From positions 968,137 through 1,032,136 of the forward strand of contig NZ_JBHUPY010000001.1 of assembly GCF_042688385.1 (NCBI RefSeq): DNA of 64,000 nucleotides. The letters are read 5' to 3'. Position 1 is the stretch's first letter. The number at the start of each line of letters is the position of its first letter. This document shows, piece after piece, positions 16,042 to 23,420 of this stretch. A program made the translations under genes and the position numbers. The notes beneath the pieces are model-generated. The model made no database searches and was not told the origin of the DNA. It worked only from the letters and a program-made list of their open reading frames with translations. Origin of the DNA: Herpetosiphon sp042688385 (GTDB lineage Bacteria > Chloroflexota > Chloroflexia > Chloroflexales > Herpetosiphonaceae).

Positions 16042-17597
16042 AGTTCGCTGGTTTCTTGTAAGTCAAAGTAGGGTGGAGCGTTGGGATCAAGCTCTTTGCT
16101 AAGCGCAGGTTGTGCTAAACGCCCATAGATTTCAGCTAATCCATACAGCGAATGGGCTAAATCGTAGGATAACTGATCGGGCTTGATCCGCCATGCCCAG
16201 TTCCCGCCAGTTAACCCTGGCCGATTCATACGGGCTTCGGTGCCAAGATCAAGCGCATCTTGCATCGGGATAATCACCGTGTCAGCAACCGAAGCATACA
16301 GGGTGCGAATCATCGTCCACACAATTGCTTCTTCGCCACAATACAAATAGCTGCGGGCGCGATGCTGTTCTTCTGGGCCTGCACTATTGTACCAGCCGCG
16401 CGAGGTATCGTTATCGTGCGAGCCAGTGTAGGCAACCGTATTTTGCACGTAGGTATGCGGCAAGAAGTTCGATTGGAACGCGCCTGAGGTGAAGGCAAAT
16501 TGCAAAATCCGCATGCCAGGCAGGGCAAATTGGTCGCGTAATTGATAGACATCGGGCGTGATCATGCCCAAATCTTCGGCAATTAACGGTAAGCTGCCAA
16601 ATGCCTGGGCAATTGCTTGGAAGAAATCAGCGCCTGGGCCACGTCGCCATTCGCCATTGACCGCTGTTTCTTCAGTGCCCGGCACGGCCCAATAGCCTGC
16701 AAAGCCACGGAAGTGATCGATCCGCACAATATCGACAGTGCGCAAACTGGCGCTAATCCGTTGTTGCCACCATTGATAACCATCTTGGGCCATTACATCC
16801 CAACGATAGAGCGGGTTGCCCCAGCGTTGGCCAGTGGCTGAGAAATAATCTGGTGGAACGCCAGCAATATCAACCGGATTGCCATCGGGATGCAACAAGA
16901 ACAGGCTGCGATTGCCCCAAACATCGGCGCTATCGTGGGCCACAAAAATTGGAATATCGCCAACAATCTTGATGTCGCGTTCGTTGGCATAGCGCTTCAG
17001 ATCATCCCATTGGTTGAAGAAGGCCCATTGCAAAAACTTATGGAACTGCACATCATCGGCGAGTTTTTGGCTCCATTCGGCCACAGCCTCAGGCTCATGC
17101 AAGGCAATTGCGCTTTCCCAGGTTGTCCACGAAGCGCCATCGTGAGCGGCTTTGCATGCCATGAATAAGGCATAATCGTCGAGCCAAGCTTGTTCGGCAG
17201 CGCAAAATGCGTTAAAACCACGATCGTCAGCTTGGGCTTTGAAATTTTCAAAGGCTGTGCGCAGCAGCTGCAATTTGGCCGGAATCACCGCGCCAAAATC
17301 GACGCTTTCGCTGGGCAAATGAGTTAATTGCGCCAAATCCCATTCAGCTAGCAAATTGATGCGGGCCAAATAATCGGGGCTAATCAACATATGGTTGCCA
17401 GCAAAGGCCGAAAAACATTGATACGGCGAATCGCCATAGCCCGTTGGCCCAAGCGGCAAAATTTGCCAGAGCCGAGCGCCAGCGGCTTGTAGCCAATCAA
17501 CAAATTGATAGGCTTCGCTGCCAAGGTCGCCAATTCCATAGCGACCAGGCAACGACGTGGGGTGCAGAAGAATCCCCGCAGCTCGTTCGAATGTCAT
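16038..17597 (-). CDS. malQ: 4-alpha-glucanotransferase (amylomaltase, GH77)
   Basis: Transfers alpha-1,4-glucan segments between chains, in glycogen or maltodextrin metabolism in the cytosol. The 519-aa length is normal for bacterial GH77. Seen: LHPTSLPGRYGIGDLG at the N-terminus, GDIPIFVAHDSADVWGN, VRIDHFRGFAGYWAVP with the catalytic nucleophile Asp, LPLIAEDLGMITPDV with the acid/base Glu, and YTGSHDNDTSRGWY with the third catalytic Asp. ATG at 17595-17597 follows GGAGG. First gene of the run that continues to 13149. Confidence 0.93.
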   Translation of the reverse strand: MTFERAAGILLHPTSLPGRYGIGDLGSEAYQFVDWLQAAGARLWQILPLGPTGYGDSPYQCFSAFAGNHMLISPDYLARINLLAEWDLAQLTHLPSESVDFGAVIPAKLQLLRTAFENFKAQADDRGFNAFCAAEQAWLDDYALFMACKAAHDGASWTTWESAIALHEPEAVAEWSQKLADDVQFHKFLQWAFFNQWDDLKRYANERDIKIVGDIPIFVAHDSADVWGNRSLFLLHPDGNPVDIAGVPPDYFSATGQRWGNPLYRWDVMAQDGYQWWQQRISASLRTVDIVRIDHFRGFAGYWAVPGTEETAVNGEWRRGPGADFFQAIAQAFGSLPLIAEDLGMITPDVYQLRDQFALPGMRILQFAFTSGAFQSNFLPHTYVQNTVAYTGSHDNDTSRGWYNSAGPEEQHRARSYLYCGEEAIVWTMIRTLYASVADTVIIPMQDALDLGTEARMNRPGLTGGNWAWRIKPDQLSYDLAHSLYGLAEIYGRLAQPALSKELDPNAPPYFDLQETSEL

Positions 17598-17639
17598 CGA
17601 ACTACCTCCAACTATCAGTGAGTATCAAGCAAGTTCTAA

Positions 17640-18003
17640 AGTATGTCCTTGGTATGATAGCATAGAGCTGGATTAGGAAAGGATGAAGGCTGAATTATAA
17701 AAGGCAGAAGTCAGAAGGCAAAAGGCAAAAAGGCTATGGGCTGATGGCTATAGGCGATAAGTGTGATTGTTCATTGCGTTAACCATGGCATGATCCCCTC
17801 ACCCCAACCCCTCTCCCACGTGGCGGGCGAGGGGCTTTAATCCCGTGGTTCCGCATTGCGTGGTGAAAACGGGTGCTCCCCTCGCCCGCGTTCAGTGGAA
17901 GCGGGCTTTAACTCAGTGGTTCTGGCGCAATGGCTGATAAATAATGGTCGGCTCCCCTCGCCCGCGTTCAGTGGGAGAGGGGTTGGGGTGAGGGCATGCT
18001 CCC
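17640..18003. repeat. Low-complexity tract plus MITE-like element, copy c (expanded)
   Basis: Positions 17690-17760 hold AAAAGGCAGAAGTCAGAAGGC heptamer-like words and GGCTATGGGCTGATGGC. From 17762 to about 17998 is a repeat starting TGTGATTGTTCATTGCGTTAACCATGG, like copy a, but with three copies of the CCCCTCGCCCGCG/CGGGCGAGGGG core instead of two, so it looks internally expanded to about 240 bp. The right end has lost the TGTACTGG-like terminus. It sits directly downstream of the borosin-like methyltransferase gene and upstream of malQ. Confidence 0.65.
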
Positions 18004-18030
18004 AAACCCAATAGCCCATAACCCAAAACC

Positions 18031-18819
18031 CTACAACAAACCGAACTCGTGGGCCAAGGCTTGGTCGAATTGAGCCTCGCCAAAGGCTGGCACATACAAG
18101 GTTGCATAGGCCGAAACCTGCTGCTCGGCCAACTTGTTAAGCCTCACATGGCGAATTGTTGGCTCTTCGATTGGCAAAATTGCTGCTTGATAGATCGTTA
18201 CTTGGTGCTGTTCAGGATAAAAGCTTTGTAAATGAGCCACCAAGCGGGCTAGCCCAGCGCGTGGATCAAGCCCGGCATGCACAACCTTGAAATAGCCAAT
18301 CACCCCAATTTGCCATAAAACCAACGGTGTCGTTGGGTCAAAACGCCGTGGCCGCACTAAAAAATCGCTAGCTTCGTAACTTTGATAGCCATGCAAGCCA
18401 GGATCGAGCGCCAAATCGGCAAATAGACATGCTTCTGCTGAAATGCCGGGCAGCAGATTCACCCGCACTCCTTCACGCTGCCCGCGCTGCACTAAATTGC
18501 TGGTTGGAGTCACAAACACGCTTGGATGGCCATAAAACGCAACACACACCCGCTTGCCTGCCTCAACCGCTGCCCAAATATGCGCAACCATTGCTTGATA
18601 CACCTGTTCGCGCGGCAAATCTGCTTGGTAAAAATGGGCCAACGATTCAGCATGCGGGTTCAACTTGTGAATCCATTCATCGGCTAGCGGGTGCATGACC
18701 AAATAAAAGGTCTGATCGGCTTTGCTAATCCAGGCATGAGCTTCATTGGTTAGATGCGCAATCATCGTAATGCCAGTGCCGACCAGCGTCAACGAGCCTT
18801 GTTTACGTTGGTTTGGCAT
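18031..18819 (-). CDS. Borosin-type peptide alpha-N-methyltransferase (OphMA-like, split form)
   Basis: 262 aa, tetrapyrrole-methylase (SAM-binding) fold. It closely resembles the methyltransferase domain of OphMA, which methylates backbone amides of its own C-terminal core. Shared segments, compared from memory: GSLTLVGTGI (residues 8-17), FYGHPSVFVTPTSN (95-108), LLPGISAEACLFADLALDP (122-140), YEASDFLVRPR (148-158) and LVLWQIGVIGY (166-176). The OphMA stretch with Arg72 and Tyr76 aligns without gaps to AHFYQADLPREQVYQAM, giving Arg70 and Tyr74; Tyr64 is also kept, while OphMA Tyr63 is Ala61. Unlike OphMA there is no clasp or core; the protein ends soon after the methylase fold. ATG 18817-18819 begins one base after the stop of the upstream protein, which carries a clasp-like domain, so the pair looks like a split borosin system. 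Confidence 0.8.
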   Translation of the reverse strand: MPNQRKQGSLTLVGTGITMIAHLTNEAHAWISKADQTFYLVMHPLADEWIHKLNPHAESLAHFYQADLPREQVYQAMVAHIWAAVEAGKRVCVAFYGHPSVFVTPTSNLVQRGQREGVRVNLLPGISAEACLFADLALDPGLHGYQSYEASDFLVRPRRFDPTTPLVLWQIGVIGYFKVVHAGLDPRAGLARLVAHLQSFYPEQHQVTIYQAAILPIEEPTIRHVRLNKLAEQQVSAYATLYVPAFGEAQFDQALAHEFGLL

Positions 18820-18820
18820 C

Positions 18821-19414
18821 TTATTGCGGCTGCTCGTCAAAGCCAATTTCAAATAATGGCGGCTGATCGTCTTTTTGGCGATGATAGACAAAATTGGTTA
18901 ATTGGGTATGCACTGGTCGCGTTCGACCAACCAAAATATAATTATTGGCCGGAATCGTTAATTGAATTGGAATATTGGCGCAATTGTAAGTTGGATTTTC
19001 GATTTGCTCTTTGCTACGAATATACAACACTTGCGGCATGTCAGCGGGATCATTGGGGTCGACATAACACACATGTAAATCAAAATAGGGATTTCCGCTA
19101 GAATCTTCGATCATATAACTATGATTGAGCAACCAGCACGTAACTGTATAATCTTTGGATTTATCAAGCGCTTCAATAAAGACATTCATATACGATGAAA
19201 CGATAACATCGATATTGGTATAGGTTCTGGTTTCTGGCGCGATTTGGCCAAGACTGCGCAAGGTCATCACGGTCGTAATTTCTTGCACCGGATCTTGTTT
19301 GGGTAATGTTTGGCCAAGGCCTGCTTGCTGTAAAAATGCTTGAGGATCGTGCTTGAATGAAGCAAGGCGGCTGGGATCATCGACGAGGGTTTGGACGAAA
19401 TCGACCATATCCAT
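18821..19414 (-). CDS. Candidate borosin substrate/leader protein with C-terminal beta-rich region
   Basis: 197 aa. Residues 3-34 (DFVQTLVDDPSRLASFKHDP and AFLQQAGLG) match the short helical leader/clasp pattern seen in split-borosin precursors and, from memory, in the OphMA clasp (SDVMTKLALDPKALADYKAD). The remaining 150 residues are beta-rich and unrecognised, with hydrophobic stretches ITTVMT, NIDVIVSSYM and PNYILVG-like IPANNYILVG and three Cys. Split-borosin precursors are usually under 100 aa, so either the substrate is a folded protein or the core lies at the C-terminus or just after the leader. ATG at 19412-19414 has AGGAGG 9 bases upstream; an upstream extension would overlap the regulator. 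It lies 16 bp after the regulator and 1 base before the methyltransferase. Confidence 0.7.
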   Translation of the reverse strand: MDMVDFVQTLVDDPSRLASFKHDPQAFLQQAGLGQTLPKQDPVQEITTVMTLRSLGQIAPETRTYTNIDVIVSSYMNVFIEALDKSKDYTVTCWLLNHSYMIEDSSGNPYFDLHVCYVDPNDPADMPQVLYIRSKEQIENPTYNCANIPIQLTIPANNYILVGRTRPVHTQLTNFVYHRQKDDQPPLFEIGFDEQPQ

Positions 19415-19430
19415 GAATCTGTTCCTCCTA

Positions 19431-22400
19431 CTAAACCGCAAGTTTTTGGCTTTGCTCAATTTGGCTTAAACAAAGCGCAACGTAGGCTTCAATTCCTGAC
19501 AGTTCGCCTGTGATGTGGCTGTTGCGACTGACACTATGCTGCTGTGGTTGTAAACGATTAAGCAAGTTTTTGGTTTCGGCGCTACAGGCTGGATGCTGCA
19601 ATACGCGCTGCCAAAGTTCGAGCCAATGGCTTGGCTGGTCGGTGCAAACCTCCTGCCAAAGCTGAAGCACGGTCGCATAGCATTCTAATAACAAAGGAAT
19701 TTCTTGGCGTTGCTGGGCGATTGCAATGGCGCGGGCCAACCATGGTTGCACATGCTGCAACTGACGCTGGGCCAATTCGAGTTGGGCGATGTGCAAGGCT
19801 GCCCGCCCAATCATCGCCTCTACACCCAACTCTTGGAAGATGGCAAAGGCTTTGTGCAAATAGCCAGCGCTTTGTTGATATTGCTCACGGCGCAGCGCCA
19901 ACATGCCCATTTGATCGCGAATTAATGCCTCACCAAGCGGTGTTTTGAGTTGATAGGCCAAATCGAGGCTGGTTTCAAAATAGTGTTCAGCCTGATCATA
20001 CTTGGCTTGAGCCAAGGCCACAACCCCTAAAAAGCGCTGACTATGGCACAAGCCCCAGTCATGTTTTTGGGCTTGATACTGCGTGCTACAGGTCAAAAAC
20101 GCCTCTTCGGCGGCGCGCCAATTGCCTTGCGCCAAGCGCACTGCCCCAATCGACAACCAAGTATCGCTGATTTTAATCTGGTCGTTGATTGATTCTGCTT
20201 GGGCCAAACAGCGCTGCAATAAATCCAAGGCACGGGTGTATTCGCCACGCCGCTGAGTAATTACGCCAAGCTGCTTGTAAATAAATAATAATTCATTAGC
20301 ATTTTGTAATTGCAGCTGTTCAAGCAGACCAATACATTGTTGTAATAATTGCTCAGAGTGACTTAATTCGCCCAGAATATACTGAAATTCAGCATAGCAC
20401 GCCACAATTCGCACAATAATTAATCCGCTTGCCTCGTTATGCAATGCTTGCTCAGGTATATTTTCTATTAATCCAGCGGCTGGCTCGAAAAGCTGTTTGC
20501 CTTCAATTTCGCGGTTGCGGATCGCAAAAAAGTCATGTAATGCAATACAATACGCGCCAAGAATTTGAATCTGCTCGGTTTGGACTGCCCACAGCCAGCC
20601 AGCGCGCAGATTATCAAGCTCTTTTTCCAACACAAACAAGGCTTGTTGACTGGAATTGCCATGAATCAACGACTCTTGTTGCTGGCTCAAGTGGCCAAAA
20701 TAGCTGGCGTGATGCTGATAGAGGCTGTGTTGGTCGGCCATAGTTTGTTCGAGCTTGGATTGGGCAAATTGATGGAGTAACGGGTGCAAGCCATAGCGGG
20801 TTTGCTGTTGCTGCACTTCAAGCATTAACAGCGATTTGGCGTGTAAATTGGCCAAAACTGGCAGATCGACTGCGGCAATCGCTGCTGCTGCTTGGGCATC
20901 GAAGCTGCTGGGAAATACCGCCAAGCGCGCTAAACAAGCCTGTTCATGCTGGTCGAGTAATTGCCACGAATAATCGAAGGCTGCTTGAATACTGCGGTGG
21001 CGAGTTGGAATATCAACCACATCGCTGTGAAATAGCTGCATATCTTGGCGTAGTGCCTGCACAATTTCGTCGCCGCTGCGAATCGTCATCCACGGGGCGA
21101 TTAATTCGATTGCTAGCGGCAAGCCATGAACCATTTGGCAAATTTGGCCAATTGCTTGGCGCTCGGCGGGCGCATAATCAGCTAAATTGGCCGATTTTCC
21201 TTGGCGTTGCAAGCAATTCATAAATAGATCAAGCGCTGCAAAATGCTGGAATTGTTCAGCCAGCAAGGGCGAATATTCTGCATCAAGCTCGATTTTGGGA
21301 TAAGCCAAACCTGCTACTTCCAACACATATTCGTTTTGCAGCCGCATGCGTTCGCGCGAACCGATAATCAAGCGCAATTGGGGAAGTTGCTGGATCAAGT
21401 TGCTCAAGGCTCGGCGAGCGCTGGTGGCCAGCAATTCGCCATTATCGATAATGATCAGCAACTCTTGGGTTTGAATTTGGTGAATGATATGCTCGACAAA
21501 ATCGCTGTTGCGGGGCGGTGCGAGGCTGAGGGTTTGGATTAACGTCAAGAGCACTGGCTCGGCCTCTAAAAGCTGGGGCTGTTGGTCGGGGCTGAACAAC
21601 GAACAATAAAAAACGCCATTGCTGGCTGGCCCGAGATAATCATTGACGACCTTCCAGCCAAAGGTCAGGGCTAGCTGGGTTTTGCCACTGCCACCAGCGC
21701 CCATAATCGTCAGGAGTTGATGTTGTTCGGCTGCAAGCCACTGGGTTAGACGTTCTAGCTCGGTTTGGCGGCCATACAACAGCGGAGTTGCCCGAATCAG
21801 GCGCTGTGGGCGTTGGGCTGGCGTGGCCAAAATTTGGCGTTGCAAGGCTGCGCTGGCAGGTTCGGGTTGTAATCCATATTCACGCTCGAGCACCTGTTCG
21901 AGCAAGCGATATTGGCGCAACGCTGTATGGCGCTGGCCGGTGCGCATCAACAACACCATTAACTGGCGTTGGGCAACCTCATCGCACGCATCGAGCGTGA
22001 CCAAGCGTTGGAGCCAACGAATGGCCTCATTGTAGTTGCTGACGAGGCTATAGCGTTCGATCAGGCGGCGCAGCGCGACGAATGTTTGTTGTCGCCAATA
22101 TTCTGCCTGCTGAAGCTGCCATTTTCCAAAGCCTTCTGCATCACGCAAATAAAAGCCGTTTAAGAAATCGCCCTGATAGTGCTCAATTGCGCTGGCCAAC
22201 TCCTCGGTTGAGCTGGCTGGATTTGCATAGATCTTGGCGCAATAGTGCAGATCAAGCCAATAGTTTGCTTGCGGATGCAGCCCAATTGTATGCCGCGTGA
22301 CTTCAATAAACGGATTGAGCGCTTTGCGTAATTGATTGAGCGTTAGGCGCAGATTGCCCGCCGTGCGCTCCGCCGATAAATCATCCCACAACAATTGGGC

Positions 22401-22583
22401 CAACACCTCGCGTTCGTGAGGATAGGGATTGACCACAAGATAGGTTAGGAGGGCTTCGACTTTGCGGGTTGCCAGATCGCTGATCCGTTGATTGTCGATA
22501 AAGATCCGCAAACCACCAAAAACGTGAATCCGTAAACTTTGCACCGATTGAGCCGAATCATCAGGCTGAGGCGTGACATTCAC
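19431..22583 (-). CDS. SARP-type transcriptional regulator with STAND ATPase and TPRs (AfsR-like)
   Basis: 1050 aa. Residues about 15-110 are an OmpR-like winged helix (LRIHVFGGLRIFIDNQRI, LAQLLWDDLSAERTAGNLR), residues 112-255 the BTAD bacterial activation domain, and residues 265-560 a STAND/NB-ARC ATPase with Walker A GAGGSGKT (295-302) and a Walker B-like LLIIIDNGELL. The last 400 residues are TPR-like helices. Domain order and size match AfsR/SARP activators of secondary-metabolite clusters. GTG start at 22581-22583 with GGGAG 10 bases upstream. It is the first gene of the operon with the leader-like protein and the methyltransferase, and diverges from an ECF sigma gene, so it probably activates this operon. 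Confidence 0.85.
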   Translation of the reverse strand: MNVTPQPDDSAQSVQSLRIHVFGGLRIFIDNQRISDLATRKVEALLTYLVVNPYPHEREVLAQLLWDDLSAERTAGNLRLTLNQLRKALNPFIEVTRHTIGLHPQANYWLDLHYCAKIYANPASSTEELASAIEHYQGDFLNGFYLRDAEGFGKWQLQQAEYWRQQTFVALRRLIERYSLVSNYNEAIRWLQRLVTLDACDEVAQRQLMVLLMRTGQRHTALRQYRLLEQVLEREYGLQPEPASAALQRQILATPAQRPQRLIRATPLLYGRQTELERLTQWLAAEQHQLLTIMGAGGSGKTQLALTFGWKVVNDYLGPASNGVFYCSLFSPDQQPQLLEAEPVLLTLIQTLSLAPPRNSDFVEHIIHQIQTQELLIIIDNGELLATSARRALSNLIQQLPQLRLIIGSRERMRLQNEYVLEVAGLAYPKIELDAEYSPLLAEQFQHFAALDLFMNCLQRQGKSANLADYAPAERQAIGQICQMVHGLPLAIELIAPWMTIRSGDEIVQALRQDMQLFHSDVVDIPTRHRSIQAAFDYSWQLLDQHEQACLARLAVFPSSFDAQAAAAIAAVDLPVLANLHAKSLLMLEVQQQQTRYGLHPLLHQFAQSKLEQTMADQHSLYQHHASYFGHLSQQQESLIHGNSSQQALFVLEKELDNLRAGWLWAVQTEQIQILGAYCIALHDFFAIRNREIEGKQLFEPAAGLIENIPEQALHNEASGLIIVRIVACYAEFQYILGELSHSEQLLQQCIGLLEQLQLQNANELLFIYKQLGVITQRRGEYTRALDLLQRCLAQAESINDQIKISDTWLSIGAVRLAQGNWRAAEEAFLTCSTQYQAQKHDWGLCHSQRFLGVVALAQAKYDQAEHYFETSLDLAYQLKTPLGEALIRDQMGMLALRREQYQQSAGYLHKAFAIFQELGVEAMIGRAALHIAQLELAQRQLQHVQPWLARAIAIAQQRQEIPLLLECYATVLQLWQEVCTDQPSHWLELWQRVLQHPACSAETKNLLNRLQPQQHSVSRNSHITGELSGIEAYVALCLSQIEQSQKLAV

Positions 22584-22686
22584 GGAGCTACATCTCCCAT
22601 AAAACGATTTTGAAACGCTGCGCTGCTATGCTTTGAATTGTAGCAGACCTGCTAACGGATATTCAATAGCTAGTGAAGGATGCGCT
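22584..22686. promoter_or_regulatory. Shared divergent promoter region, SARP regulator and ECF sigma gene
   Basis: 103 bp between two divergent starts. It must contain both ribosome sites (GGGAG toward the regulator, GAAGGA toward the sigma gene) and probably both promoters. Short direct AGCAGACCTGCT-like palindromic sequence at 22641-22652 could be an operator. No strong -35/-10 pair was found, consistent with activator or alternative-sigma control, by inference. Confidence 0.45.
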
Positions 22687-23298
22687 ATGAACAGCGAAGT
22701 TCGCAATCAAAATCAACCCAGCGAAGCAGTGGCCATACAACTCGTCGAACAAATTTGTCGCGGCGAACAGGCTGCAATTTGGGAGTTGTATAGTTTGTAT
22801 CAAGCTGAACTTTCGCATCAATGCTTGGTTTGGATGCATGGCAATGCTCACGATGCTGATGAAGCATTGAGCCGTTTGGTGCTCAAAGCGTGGGAATCGT
22901 TGCCACGCCATGCGCATAAAATTACCAATGCCAAGGCTTGGCTGATGCGCATGGCCTACAATCTGTGCATTGATCTTCATCGCCAACAGCAACGCGAACT
23001 CAAGCGTTTGCAACCGCTCGATAGCTTGTTGGCCAATGATGAACGTATGCCGCAGAGCGCCACGCCCTCGCCAGAAACTGCCTTGCTCAAGCGCGAAGTC
23101 TACGAAACGATCAATCAAGCGTTGCAAGGGTTATCGCCACGCCTCAACAGCACCTTTTCCTTGTGGTTCTACAACGATATGTCGTGCGATGCGATTGCCC
23201 AGCACCAAGGAATTTCGCTGGCCAATGTGTATAAGCGTTTGCAACAAGCCCGCGATATGCTTCAACCCCAATTACGCCCAACCACCGTCGAAGGATGA
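22687..23298 (+). CDS. RNA polymerase ECF-type sigma factor
   Basis: 203-aa sigma70-family protein with sigma2 (residues about 30-100, ending in NAKAWLMRMAYNLCIDLHRQ, the -10 recognition helix region) and sigma4 (about 140-195, LSPRLNSTFSLWFYNDMSCDAIAQ then an ISLANVYKRLQQARDML recognition helix). ATG at 22687 follows GAAGGA; an 18-codon upstream extension has no site. No anti-sigma gene follows. It is divergent from the SARP regulator, so it may direct transcription of the borosin-like operon or of itself. Members without an anti-sigma partner often have transcriptional control instead. Confidence 0.85.
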   Translation: MNSEVRNQNQPSEAVAIQLVEQICRGEQAAIWELYSLYQAELSHQCLVWMHGNAHDADEALSRLVLKAWESLPRHAHKITNAKAWLMRMAYNLCIDLHRQQQRELKRLQPLDSLLANDERMPQSATPSPETALLKREVYETINQALQGLSPRLNSTFSLWFYNDMSCDAIAQHQGISLANVYKRLQQARDMLQPQLRPTTVEG

Positions 23299-23420
23299 AT
23301 TATGAGGGATGAGGGATGAAATTTAACCGCGAAGAACGCGAAGTTTTGTTGGGATCAAGCTTCGTGTTCTTCGTGCTCTTCGTGGTTTCGTCCATCGTGC
23401 TCTTCGTGGTTTCGTTAGCC
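23299..23420. repeat. Low-complexity GGATGA / CTTCGTG tract
   Basis: ATGAGGGATGAGGGATGAA followed by AACCGCGAAGAACGCGAAG and then CTTCGTG words (23359-23415) with GGTTTCGTCCATCGTGCTC. It fills the gap between the convergent sigma and molybdopterin genes. No gene seen; the complementary CGCGAAG and CTTCGTG halves could fold as a loose hairpin. Confidence 0.55.
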
